Shown here in pieces: positions 25,596 through 37,350 of a stretch of DNA of 64,000 nucleotides. How positions within the stretch are numbered: position 1 is the stretch's first letter; every line of letters starts with the position of its first letter. Position numbers and translations under genes: made by a program. The notes below the pieces were generated by a model that saw only the letters and a list, made by a program, of their open reading frames with translations, had not been told where the DNA came from and did no database searches. The DNA is from Ochotona curzoniae (lineage: Eukaryota > Chordata > Mammalia > Lagomorpha > Ochotonidae). The stretch is taken from positions 34,852,501 through 34,916,500 of the forward strand of contig NW_024465885.1 in NCBI RefSeq assembly GCF_017591425.1. The letters are read 5' to 3'.

Positions 25596-26277
25596 CTTGA
25601 CATTACTAGGATTCAGATTGCAAGCAACAATAAGCATGCTGATATTTGAAATCTAAATTTAAATGGCATTTTGCAACACATAAATGTTAAAATAGTGTCC
25701 ACCTCTTACAAAATATGCATCAGATAATGGGTAAATGAAATAACAAATTTATAAAACTTACTATTTTAATTTAGTGTAAATGTTTTTTTTCTCTCCCATG
25801 TCACATATCCTAAAACTCATGTAAGTCTAGCATTTTTTTTTCTTCTGTCTTAGGTTTTACTCCAACAACCTCCTCCACAATACTACATTGCATTAAAATC
25901 TGAACTCATTATTCTAGTAGACGGTTAACTCTCATTTTCAGTTTTGGTTTCTCCCATTTTCTTTATGATCAGCTGACAACATGATTCCCGTTGAATGTAT
26001 TCATTTCAGATATCAAAGTGTTTTTGATTTTTTATCATTTTAATGGGGATATACCCTTTTTCATGCAGCTATACACCTTCAAATATTCTTGCTATATCAT
26101 AATTGATATTTATGTAGTCTTTCCTTTAGCTACAATATTTAGTCCTGGTTATTTCAAACAGAATGTGTTTAAATGTCTAACAAATCAGAAAATAATTATT
26201 TGACATCATCCCAGCTGTCATCTACACTAATTTTCAGCTATCTGTAACTGTTTTATTTCCAGAAAAAAAGGTGGGAA
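25596..26277. other. AT-rich unique sequence
   Basis: Nothing recognised. Confidence 0.4.
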
Positions 26278-26526
26278 AGGGTCCTGCCAGCCCAATAGCT
26301 TAGCAGCGAAAGTCATCGCCTTGCATGCTCCAGGATCCCATTTGGGTGCCAGTTCCTGTCCTTGCTGCCTGGCTTCACAATCAGTTCCCTGCTTGTGGCC
26401 TGGCAAAGCAGCCAAGGACGGCCCAAAGCCTTGGGAGCCTGCACCCACGTGGAAGATCTGAAAGAAGCTCCTGGCTCCTGGCTTTGGATTGGCTCAGCTC
26501 TGGATGTTGTGGCTGGATGTTGTGGC
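26278..26526 (+). repeat. CSINE 5' part, plus strand, no tail
   Basis: Runs from a diverged head (ccagcccaatagcttagcag) through 'caggatcccatttgggtgcc', 'ggacggcccaaagccttggg', 'ctcctggctcctggctttgg' and stops at 'ggctggatgttgtggccaag', where it abuts an oppositely oriented CSINE. The CT-rich and A-rich 3' part is absent. Confidence 0.85.
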
Positions 26527-26755
26527 CAAGTGAGTGCAACGGGCCGATGCTATGCCAATCCAAAGCCAGGAGCCTCTTCCGGGTCTCCCACGCGGGTGCA
26601 GGGTCCCAAAGCTTTGGGCCGTCCTGGACTGCTTTCCCAGGCCACAGGCAGGGAGCTGGAAGGGAAGCGGGGCTGCCGGGATTAGAACCGGCACCCATAT
26701 GGAATCCCGGGCGTGCAAGGCAAGAACCTTAACCACTTGCGCCACCGTGCCGGGC
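26527..26755 (-). repeat. Young CSINE 5' part, minus strand, no tail
   Basis: Near-consensus antisense body from 'agtgagtgcaacgggccgat' to the head complement 'caccgtgccgggcc'. It lacks the tail expected on its left and begins where the plus copy stops. The two make an inverted repeat with arms of about 230 bp and almost no spacer. ORFs of 80-135 codons on both strands are a result of this arrangement. Confidence 0.9.
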
Positions 26756-26827
26756 CTAAGATTTGTTCACTTTTTATAAATGTGAATAAATAGATAATTT
26801 TGTGTTGCCTTCTTCTATATATGACCT

Positions 26828-27110
26828 TTAAAAAAAAAAAAAAGACTTATTTATTTGTAAGGCAGAGTGACATACCAACAAGGGAGGCAGGGAGGAGAGG
26901 AAACAGGAAAAAGTGATCTGCTGATTCACTCCCACAAATATTCACGACAGCTAGGACAAGGCACGGCCGGAACAAAAAGCAAACACCTCCTTGGGTGGCA
27001 GGAATATAGGTATCGAACCATCAAGCACTGCTTTGCAGGTGTTTTAGCAGGAAGTCAGAACAGAAGTGCTTGAGAGCCACACATCAAGTCAAACACCCTG
27101 GTATGGAAAA
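26828..27110 (-). repeat. Old CSINE
   Basis: Antisense tail (poly-A then 'gacttatttatttgtaaggc'), 'agagtgacataccaacaagg', 'gatctgctgattcactccc', then a diverged body with 'gaacaaaaagcaaacacctc' and 'ggtggcaggaat'. The head is unclear. Confidence 0.65.
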
Positions 27111-28045
27111 CAGATGTGCCAAGCAGTGGTTGTATAAGCTGTAAAGGAATCCCCAAACTATTATTGCTATTGAGATAGCTTCCAGCAATTGATATAAACA
27201 AGCATCAGTTTTTTGAGTCACAGAATTTTGTCACTACTGCAAATATTTTCATAAGAAATCATGCCCAAATTCAATACAGGCTTTCGGTGGTGACATCACT
27301 GTCCATGCGTTATTCAAATGAAACCACTCTAGAAATTAGTTTGCATTTATCATATTCACAGAAACAAATATATCAGTAAGAGCATTACAATATTGAATAT
27401 GAAATATCATATTTAAAATAATATAAATTGAATGGGAAGAAACGTATGCATTATGGGAAAAACACACACATTTTTTGGCAAAGATTTCATTTCATGATAC
27501 CTTGTATGTGATAATAGTAAAATAAAAAAGATTCCACAGAATGTGTACTCAGTGCTCTTGGTAGTGGTTAAATATCTTTTCATCTTTTTAAGTGCTGCCA
27601 AGAATCTTCAACACATGAAGAGTAGATGCCTTTAGAATATTTCAGCCAAGGTACTTTTGTTTTCCAGTTGTTTGAAAGAAAATACAATAGATTCTTATCC
27701 TCCATCCTGGTCTTTTCATTGTCTTTTTGTATCTACAATGATGGTTACATCTGTAAGAGTTTTTGAGCCACACCTTAGCAGTTTCAACCACTCAGTGGAT
27801 GGCAGATTTGAAAGGGAGCTAGGTCATATCAGTTCCCCAGGTTTTCCTCATGCCTCTGTTGAAGCCACCACCCCTTAAAAGGCCGCAATAATTTATGCAT
27901 GCTGTCGCAATACTGTTTAGCCCGCATTGTTTATTTTACATCTGCTCTTTTTTATTGGTGATTATTTATTGTTCTTGTCTTCAGAAGAATATTGAAATGA
28001 TGGATTCGGGCAGATATTTGACACAGTGATGATGATAGTATTGGA
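27111..28045. other. Unique sequence
   Basis: Nothing recognised. Confidence 0.4.
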
Positions 28046-28383
28046 GGCCCGGCACGATGGCTTAATGGGCTAATGCTCCTCTTTCAAATATTGGGATCCC
28101 ATCTAGATGTGAGTTCCTGTCCAATGCAGTTCATATCTGCTGTTCATTTAGCTAGCTGCTTTGGCCTGGCATGTGGAGGATGGTCCACAGCATTGGGAAC
28201 CTGCATCCAAGTAGGAGACCATGAAGAAGCTCCCGACTCCTGACTTCAGATTAGCAAGCTTCAGTCATTGCTGCCATTTGGGGATAAATCAGTTGTTAGA
28301 AGATGTTTCTGTTTGTCTCCTCTTATCTCTGTATATCTGTCCTTCAAATAAAAATTCAAAATGATAAATATTTAAAAAAAGAG
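28046..28383 (+). repeat. Full-length CSINE with short target duplication
   Basis: Head 'ggcccggcacgatggcttaa', 'ttgggatcccatctagatg', 'tggcctggcatgtggagga', 'gtaggagaccatgaagaagc' and tail 'tatctgtccttcaaataaaa' + A-rich end. The word agtattgga precedes the head and recurs after the tail. Confidence 0.85.
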
Positions 28384-28424
28384 TATTGGAATACTCACAT
28401 GAAATGTAAGGACGGGAAGTGAAC

Positions 28425-28512
28425 CAGCAGCCAGGACATGTTTCTTTAACTGTGTCCTCCTCTCTGTATATCTTCCTTTCCAATAAGAATAAAGAGATGT
28501 TTAAAAAAAATG
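28425..28512 (+). repeat. CSINE 3' fragment
   Basis: Only the end of a SINE: 'gtcctcctctctgtatatct' + 'tcctttccaataagaataaa' and an A-run. Confidence 0.7.
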
Positions 28513-30009
28513 AATCATTCTTCAGAAATAATATATTAGCAAATAAATGACCAAACTTAATCTAATTTCCAAATACTATATATTTCAACATTTAACAGGA
28601 TGGTGGAGGGAAGCAAAAAAAAAAAAAAAAAAAAAAAAAAGAAGAAGAGAGAGAAGAAAGAGAGAGACTGTGAAATAAACCTGCAAAAAAAAAAAAAAAT
28701 CTCAGGGATATAAGTTCCAATTCCAAGGAAAGAGAGATGGCAATGTACCACATATTTTCAGTTAGAGAAACTGAAGCTCAGCTCTTTCCTTTCCTTTATT
28801 TCTTTGCAGTTTCATGCCAAATGTCATCTTTAAGGTGGTTATTTACATACAGTACCTTAACACGGCAAGCTTAAAGGTTAAGTTCAGTAGTAGAAGTAAC
28901 TTCATTCAAAAGGCCATATTTTAGCAATGGGAAGGATTTTTACAAGCAATGTTAAATGGGAAATTAAGGCAATGACCCTAATAATTATAGTAAAACAAAT
29001 GTTATGCATCTAAGAGAAAAATAGAACTCTGACACTTAAATCATCACAAATTACTGTCTACATTTATCAAATTAATGAGGCGATTACACAGTGTGCAGTT
29101 TAAATAGGCCACATACCTTCAAACTGAAGTCATTTCTATATTCAGGCACTTAACACGCTTTGAGAACAACTTTTTTTTTTTTAAGTATTCAGTGCTTGAT
29201 TTCTGTCAACAAAATGAAATAATTCTGATACCAAGACAGAAAAAAATTGCCAGTTAATTTTCACCAATTATATTCAGCTGCATTGTTTTTGAACTCCATA
29301 CTTCATGAAAGGCAGAAAAATCTTAAGCCTGCATTGAAGCAAATATGCAAAATAGATCTAAAAAAATGTTCATTCAAGTTTTCCAAAGCATGTTAATGAG
29401 AAGTATGTTACTGCCAAAACTCTCACACCTGTTGTTGACAAGAACCATAAAGCCAACGCTATCCTAGCTCACTATCTTATTTGCTATAATCATTGAAGAG
29501 CATTGACATGAAGCCATTCTCTTCCTGTATCTATTTCTCCCTTTTCCCCATTACCCTTCACTCTCACCTCTCTTTTCTCTCATTGAGCATCATCTTCCTC
29601 TTCTGTTCACTGTGTAAAATACACCCCTACTCCCAATGAAACTCTAAAATACACCTTGTTGTAGGATATTAGTTTTTTTCAGAATTGCCTATAGCTGTTG
29701 TAGCCATGATGCACTCAAATAACACAATTTTGGACTTGTGACAAAGTGTTATTGAAGGAATACACTTTTTTTAATGATGTGAGGAGAAATAACAGAGAGG
29801 AGAAATTATGAGGAGAGAAGAGGATGTGGAAGGAAGATTTCATATATCTAAAAAAGCATGGGTGGTGCTAAATAGTAAAGGTTATTTCACAACAGAGAAA
29901 TATTTTGAAACACCATGTTTTTGCCTTTAAATATTTCCAATTCTTATTCATCATGTTAAAAGTCACCATTTTAAAATAAGCTATTTTTAAATAACTATAT
30001 AAGAAAAAA
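28513..30009. other. Unique sequence with two poly-A tracts
   Basis: Nothing recognised beyond long A-runs at 28615-28640 and 28684-28699, with a GA-rich spacer. Confidence 0.45.
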
Positions 30010-31075
30010 AAAACATTGTGAAAATAAAAACCTTAGGAGAAGCAAGATGGCAGAATACGGTGAGGACACTTTAAACAGACAGAGTAACATTATCCAAGGT
30101 GAAGCAGACAGGGCACATTTCAGGAAATTGGAGAGGGCAGACAAAAGGCAGAGGGCAACCTGGAGACTGATGGAAACAAGAAAGTAGCAGAAAGAACGGG
30201 GTGGCTTTGCAGTGACCAGACATTCCAGCAGCATTCAGAGAGACATGCTTTGAACTGCACTGGCGACTGGAACTCTACCTGCAACCAGGTGGGAGGAGTT
30301 CACTGCGAATTCAGGAACTGAATCCCAACAAAAAAATGCCCATCCTGCTGGTTTCTTTGATTTGACCAGGAACAGAGATAGAGCAGCAGATTCCAATTAG
30401 GCGATGCAGGAACAAGGTGGATTTCACAGCATAAGCCCCTGGTAGAGCCAAATTGGGTACCATTTTGTGTAGGGAATCAAACGCTATGGAGAGGACTGCA
30501 TATGAGCTAAGCTAGGAGCTAACATAATTTGGGCTCAGTGAATTGCAAAAAGGTGGCATCCTACAGGTTCCACCCAAAACAGGTCCAGGAACCCCCCAAA
30601 CCTAATAATCAGCAGATCAAGAACTCTATCAGTGGCACATCAAGTGCCATTTTGTACAGTGTGCCAAAAGCATTGAGACTGGAGGGGCAGCGGTGAGCTG
30701 TGCATATGCTGACCAGGGAGCAGACCCACTGAGCTCTGTGTATTGCACCAGTTCTACAAAAAATAATATCGAATGTGGCATGTTATGACCCAAAATAGGT
30801 CTATGTTGTCCTTAGAACTAATGGCCAGCAGGTTCTGGCAAGATCAGTACCTTGAACAACCTACCTATTTAAGACACCTGGTGTCTGCCTAATCCTGGAA
30901 ACTGCATAAACCAGAAGTGGGAGAAACTTTGTTCAGACAACTCTGCAACAACAGCACAGCATTACAGGAGGTGGAAAGTGATGAGCCAGGAGCTGGTACT
31001 ACAGAGACCAGAGTGGAAGTCTAGCATAAGGGCTGAGATCTGAAACTCTCTGGAGGGAGTGGCACAGGCGACTGT

Positions 31076-31076
31076 A

Positions 31077-31124
<48 letters not shown>
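31076..31124. repeat. (AAT)n microsatellite inside the L1
   Basis: About 16 copies of AAT, which create the poly-leucine minus ORF at 30962-31189. Confidence 0.97.
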
Positions 31125-31125
<1 letters not shown>

Positions 31126-32593
31126 AATCATGTACTAGGCACAATGAGTAAAACTGAATTGCAGAACTGTGGGTGACACAGAAGTACAATGAGCAAGAGC
31201 AAAAGAGAAAAAAGGCACAATGAATATTATTGAAGACAGCTCCAAAGAAGCAAACACCTTTGCCAACCTAAGCATTAACTGAGGAAGAGATCAAGAAAAT
31301 GTGTGATACAGAATTCAAAACACTTGTTATAAAGCTTCTAATCATGAACAAGAAGCACATGTAGGAATTTAAAGTAGATGTCACACAAGAAACTGAACCA
31401 GAATCAAGCAAACTTATTGGAAATAAAGGACACAGTAGAACACATTAATTATTCAGTACAAATTTTAATAACAAAATAAAGGAGGAAAAAGAAAAATCTC
31501 AGAATTAGAAAATGTTTCTTGTCAACATGGGGAAACAATCGGAAAGTTGGAAGTATAACTGGGTCAAGCTAACGCAAAACATTTAAGAATTAAGAGACAC
31601 GATTATGGGGCCACATGTAAGAATCATGTGAGTTGCAAAAGTTTCAGAAAGAGAAGCTCAGTTTGAAAATGTACTTAATGAAATAATAACAGATATCTTT
31701 TCTATCTTGATAAAGAATTGGGTAACAACATCCAGTAGAAGCATAGAACCTCAGTGTTGAACAAAAGCAATCTTCACCGCGACACATGATAATCAAGATA
31801 TCATCAATGAAACATAAGGAAAAGATCCTTAAATGTGCAAGTGACAAAAAAAAAATCAATTGACATATAGAGGAATGGCAATTAAAGTTGCAATTAAATT
31901 AAATTCACAGGAGACCTCTCACAGGAAACTCTATAGGCCAGAAGAGAATGGATCAGCATATTACAGATGCTAACAGCAGGGAAAAAAAAATCATCAGCCC
32001 AGAATAACGGACACAGCAAAGCTTTCCTTTGTCTTTGAAAGAAAAATAAAACTCTTCCACAATAATGAAAAAGTAAAAGAATATGCCTCTTACAAACCTG
32101 TCCTATAAATCATACTTAAAAAGATTTTCTTGACAGAAAAAAGGAATAGTACCCACCAACACGAAAGGCAAATGTGAAGAGCATCCTAGTAAAATACAAA
32201 CAGAACATTAAATCAATGAACAACTGAATACTAAATGACAGGGCCGAATTTCCACTTATTTTTTATATTAACCCTGTCTATAAATGGCTGAAATTCATGA
32301 ATCAAATGTCAGAGTAGTAGACTGCATTAAAAAAAAAAAAAAAAGAAATAAAACATCTATTTGTTGCCTATGGGAAATCCATCTCATCAAAAAGGATCAG
32401 CGGAAACTATCTCATGCATTGTGATGTTATTATTTTTAGTTTAATTTCTTTAAAACATCTTTTTTTCTCATTAAATTTTTCATAAATTCAATGACTCATA
32501 GCATCATTTTCTTCAAGAAGTTCCTTGACTTTCCTGTTTTATTTTTTAGCGACACATTAGTCATTCAATAGTGTTTATTTATTTATAAATAAA

Positions 32594-32842
32594 TTATTTA
32601 TTTAACTTCATGACAATATAAATTTCTTTTTTCTTCTTGTTGATTTTATATTGCATTTTTTTTGTTGTTGTTGTTTAAGGTGAAGTATAGTCTTTGTAAT
32701 GGAGACTACCATGTCCAGTGGCATGTTGTTTAACTTCAAGGCATTGTAAATTCCTGGTTTTCTTCTTGTTGTTGATCTTGTTGTGCTTTTTCACTTGGGG
32801 GGATGTATGGTGGTTGTGTAGTGGATACTGTCATGTCCAGAT
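32594..32842 (+). repeat. Diverged tandem duplication, unit about 130 bp
   Basis: Two head-to-tail units starting near 32594 and 32726 share 'tttaacttca', 'cttcttgttg' and 'ccatgtccag'/'tcatgtccag' at matching offsets. The intervening sequence is T/G-rich in both. Both lie in the 3' part of the ORF2-deleted L1, so this is probably a repeated 3'UTR segment. Confidence 0.6.
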
Positions 32843-33115
32843 GTGAGAATATGGTGCAGTGTGCATCTCTACTTCCAGATCAAGGAGGGACTCCCAGGGA
32901 AACTGTTGGGTGTGTCTTGACAAAGAGTGCTAGACTCTCTGCCATTTTCCATGCCTGCAATGATGAACTTCTGATTATTTATGAGGAATTGTGCTGTGTA
33001 ATGACATGGGAAAATTCAGTGCGTGTACGAGAATCGGGGAGTGGGTAGAGGGAATCTAAGGGTCTATGGAACTGTATCATAAAAAAATGGTAATAAATGA
33101 GAAAAAAAGGAAAAG

Positions 33116-33172
33116 CATTAACAAATAATGAAGTAAATAAGAATAATTTTAAATACCAGAATGAGCTTGGCA

Positions 33173-33223
<51 letters not shown>

Positions 33224-34928
33224 CTTCTTTACAGAGTAGTTTATTTTTTTAGATTTGTGATACTTACTGGTTATGTTTAGGATACTAAGTTTTAAAACTT
33301 TCCAAACTCTCCAGAAAATTCAAGAAAACTATAAGTCAAATTTTTCTTTGTGGTTCTTTAGACATTCCAAGTGATATTCAAGGAAAGTTACAGCTTAGGA
33401 CAAGTAATGCCAAATATATTGTCTATTCTATATATTTTGCCTTAATGAGAATATGTTATAGAAATAAAAACCACAACTGTAAATTTGCAGCATGATGAGT
33501 ATTCACCTCCTCACATCTGTTTTGGTAAAGTGAGATGAAATTAAGCAAGGAAACATAGAGTATGGGATAGGTCAAACCCAACAATGTGTATCCACAAACA
33601 ACTCCCAAATGAGAGGTGCTTCGGAAACCTGTAAGTAAAATTTTGCTAAATACCACTGTAGACTCCAGGAACACATAAGAACACTTGCCATGCTAGATTC
33701 AAAATGTTTGCTGGACAATGCAGATGGGATTTATTTATAGCATGATTCATTTACAGCAAGCTAGGGATATATCTAATATATGTAGTATGTATAATATATC
33801 ATATGCATTATATTATATATTATAATGCATATAAGATATTGTATATAACATATATTTATATTTGTAAATATTAATATGATGCATTAACATATTGATATCA
33901 ACAACATATTAATACATCATCAATATAGTATTCATATAGTAACTGATACAATTGGTATTAGTATTAATATCATTAGTATATGCTATTAACATGTTATTAA
34001 ATAGTATTAACCTATGTTGATGATACATTAATCTTGATAATATGTTTATATATTAATATATATTAAAAATGAAACATATACCTGCAATGCAATGCTCAAT
34101 TTTCACCCATTATTTTAACACAGTGGATCTGTTTTCTAGGTTTCCTAGGTTTTAATTTCTGAATACTGTAGCTGGTTCTGTGCTGAGCCTGCCTGACATT
34201 ATGGACTAGATATTATTATTATTTTTTTATATTTTTGCAAAGATAAGAAAAGAAATGTGAAGAAAGTAAGAGTTTTGGGAGAAAACGAGGAGGTCGGAAT
34301 TACAGTTATATTCTTAGAACAGTAGATGTGTAATACATGATATCTTTTCATATTACTAAAACTAAATAAAAATAGACTTTGGAGAAAGAAGAAATGAATA
34401 CACAAGCTGGAGTGTTTTTATTTCATTTCTCTATGGAACAGGTATTGACTTAAAGTAAATGCATTCTTTTCTTCTGCTTCTTTCAGACATGGCAAAATAG
34501 TAGTTTGTCATTGAATAAACGTGCTTTCCAATATGTAACTCTTCTAACCATTTGATAGGACTTAGGTACCGTCAATTTTGGTTAACAAATGTCTCAAATC
34601 AAACATAAATAATGGTTCTGAAATTAAATGTCTTTAAAATAGTGCGAGTCTCTTTTCTCTGAAACAGTATGGTTAGGACTACTCAAAAACATCCTACAGA
34701 AATAATTCCACTCCTGGAGGACAAGGGTTATTAATTCCACAGGATTACAAGAAAAAAGAGTGACAGAACAGCAAGAGGGAAAGCTTGCCTAACAGACATC
34801 CTTGTAAATGTTTACTTGCATTTAAAATTTCTTCTCCTGTTTTATCATGCTCATTGTTAGTAGCTGGGCCTATGTGTTATGTAATGCCTAGGCCACTGAT
34901 GCTCTGATTCTTAGAAAATAAGAATTCA
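33116..34928. other. AT-rich sequence with two simple-repeat tracts
   Basis: Holds a perfect (TA)n at 33176-33222 and a 290-bp tract of AT-only imperfect repeats (atta, atat, catta) at 33776-34070. No gene or known repeat family recognised in the rest. Confidence 0.5.
33176..33222. repeat. (TA)n microsatellite
   Basis: Perfect alternating TA, about 47 bp. Confidence 0.98.
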
Positions 34929-35262
34929 CAGTGGCGCAAGTGGTTAAGGTACTCTGCTTGCACGCCCGGGATCCCATATGGGCACCAGTTCTATCCCAGC
35001 AGCCCCACTTCCCTTCCAGCTCCCTGCCTGTGGCCCAGGAAAGCAGTCGAGGACAGCCCCAGGCTTTGGGACCCTACACCCATGCGGGAGACCTGGAAGA
35101 GGCTCCTGGCTTCAGATCGGCATAGCATCGGCCGAAGCACTCACCTGGGGAGTGAATCATCGGACGGAAGATCTTCCTCTCTGTCTCTCTTCTCTGTATA
35201 TCTGCCTTTCCAATAAAAAAAAAAAAAAAAAAAAAAATTAAAATAAATCTTTAAAAAAAAAG
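34929..35262 (+). repeat. Young CSINE
   Basis: Near-consensus from 'cagtggcgcaagtggttaag' through 'cgcccgggatcccatatggg', 'gaaagcagtcgaggacagcc', 'ggaagatcttcctctctgtc' to a poly-A tail and 'aataaatctttaaaaaaa'. The first bases of the head are missing. The flanks agaattcac and agaagtcaac form an imperfect duplication. Confidence 0.93.
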
Positions 35263-36944
35263 AAGTCAACAGGGCTTTTAGTGTATGTGATATGCACTCA
35301 TGTTTTAATAAGACTCATGCTATCATGCATATTAGTGTTTAGTTTTCTTTTCAATGGTAGAAGTAGACCCACAGTTCTACTATGGCTTAGGGTAAAAAGG
35401 GATAATTCTATCTACTGAAAATAGTATCATATCTATAACAAGAAGCTTTGCATATAAAAAGATAATACAGTAACAATCTAGACAATTCTATTGTGATGTT
35501 GTTAGGATTCATTGACTGTTTATATGTTTCCATGTTGGGGTATGGGGAACAGACTAACGCCTTTAACAGTGCAAATGTCACCCACATCCCGTATGATTTC
35601 CCTAGCTTGAGTATGGGTTACCCTTCTGATTCCAGCTTCAGGATAATAAGCATTCTTGGAGGAAGTAGGCAAGTCATCAGTCATTAAAACGTTGGATCCC
35701 TGCCACTGTCATGGAGCTCTGCACAGCATTCTGGATCTTTTTCCTTCCTCTAACATTGTGAGTATTGAGGAGACAGTGCCGATCTAGCAAGATGCAAACT
35801 CTCTCTTTCCCTCTCTCTCTCTCATGCACACACATGTAAACACACATATATATTCACTCTCTTTCTCCATTTTCATGTAAATAAAATGAGTAAAACTGTA
35901 AAAATGCCCCCTTGATGTTGAGGGGTCGGTTGGCTTTCTCAGGATAGGATCCAGGATTAGAGAATCTGATGTTAAAGATGCATTTTTTTACATCTGATGA
36001 TTTCCATTTTTATGTTTCAAAGTATTCTCTGTTTTATTTTGTTACAAATATGAGTATAATCTTATAGTGTGTTTCCAGGTTTTAGCATTAAAAAGCTTTG
36101 TCTGATAACATTTGTGGTTTATTTTTTCTAAGGAGAATAAAAATAGATTTCTATTGAGGAGAAAGCAAAAAATAATATGTTCACTAAAACTCAGGGATGT
36201 GCTGATTATTTGTTGTAATTCTTAACAAATAGGTATGATAATTCCAATGATGATTCAAATGTCTGGAAGGATGTTAGCACTCTAATATTGTCATCAGAGC
36301 TGAACAGTTAACAAAAATGGGTCATTAGAAAATAACTAGCTAGGCTTCTCATTATCGCACAAATAAGCCAAACAATATTCATAGTTTCCAAATTTACCTA
36401 ATATGCATATAGACAATAGTGTTCAAATATTAACGTGTTTGCCCATGTTGCTCTATCTTTCTCAGTAAAAGCATATTTTAATTTATTGATACAAAGTTTC
36501 TTGGGTAGGAGAAATTGGAGGCAGATGAAACAATATTAGAACAGTTCACTTTATTATATAAAATTGAGGTCACTAGCTCTATCTAGTTAAATGGATTTTT
36601 TCGGTTCTTAGCCATTCTCTGATAATACATTGTTCCTTTGGCAACAAAATCCTCAAACTGCCCTGATTTGCTTCCCGCATTTTTATCAGCTCATATTACA
36701 TATTTCTTTCTGTCTTGCTCTCTGCAAAAACTAATCCATCTCGATGTTTCCTAATTTTTCATTCCCAGTGTCTTCAATTGCATTGGTTAGTCTGTTTCTG
36801 TTGTTTGATTAGGGTGGATTTCCAGATTGAACTTTAAATCTCAAATTTATAAAACAATGCCACACAATGTACAGGGGCCTAACAAGAAGGTCCTTATCTT
36901 GTGGCAGCAGCATTGCACGGTGAGGTGAGACACCTCAAAATAAT
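35263..36944. other. AT-rich unique sequence
   Basis: Nothing recognised apart from a CT/CA-rich simple run at 35800-35845. Confidence 0.45.
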
Positions 36945-37350
36945 CAATGCTGGTGAGGATACAGGAACTAATTTCCGTAATCCATTGCTGGTGAAAATGT
37001 AAACAAGTGTGACTACTGTAGAAGACTGTGAAGAGTCCTCAGAGATCTCAAACTAAATGTCTCATATGACGTATTCATCCCACTCCAGGGAATTTAATGG
37101 AGTAAAATGAAACCAGCATCTGAAAAATAAATTTGTGTCTATGCTTATTGTAGCTCGCTTCCCAATTGCTAAGATGTGGAATCAAACCAGATATGTTATC
37201 ATTTGAAGATTGAATAAAGAAAAGGCAGTATGTATATTACACAATGCTGCCCAGCCACAAAAAGAATAAATCCTTATCTCTTGCTGTGAAATGCATGTGA
37301 CAGAAATAATTATGCTTAGACAAATAGGCCTATCTCAAAAAATATATATT
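36945..37350 (+). repeat. L1 3' fragment (ORF2 end)
   Basis: 'caatgctggtgaggatacag', 'ccattgctggtgaaaatgta', 'cattgaagattgaataaag'-like words and 'atgctgcccagccacaaaaa' follow the usual order of the mammalian L1 ORF2 3' end, and an A-rich stretch (gaaataattatgc) follows. It is diverged and 5'-truncated. Confidence 0.7.

Larger units (their letters stand above)
30010..33115 (+). mobile_element. L1 element with the body of ORF2 deleted
   Basis: Opens with a 5'UTR-like segment (agaagcaagatggcagaata at 30039), continues with a broken ORF1 region (about 31200-31950) and a stretch like the old L1/HAL1 ORF1-ORF2 region (ctataggccagaagagaat; ataaaactcttcc), and starts an ORF2 relic at an ATG at 32235. 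Endonuclease-like words follow near 32360 (CLWEIHLIKKDQRKL). Similarity stops near 32440. From about 32560 there is 3'UTR-like sequence ending 'ctatggaactgtatcat' plus an A-rich tail at 33060-33110. Most of ORF2, including the reverse transcriptase, is absent. All frames are full of stops. Confidence 0.65.

Noticed and set aside
26325..26779. Overlapping ORFs of 81-135 codons on both strands
   Set aside because: Same peptides recur wherever a CSINE occurs (25296, 40909, 42484, 56861 and others), so they are translations of the SINE.
28613..28700. Processed pseudogene tail
   Set aside because: Long A-runs are present but the sequence upstream matches no gene I know and no target duplication was found.
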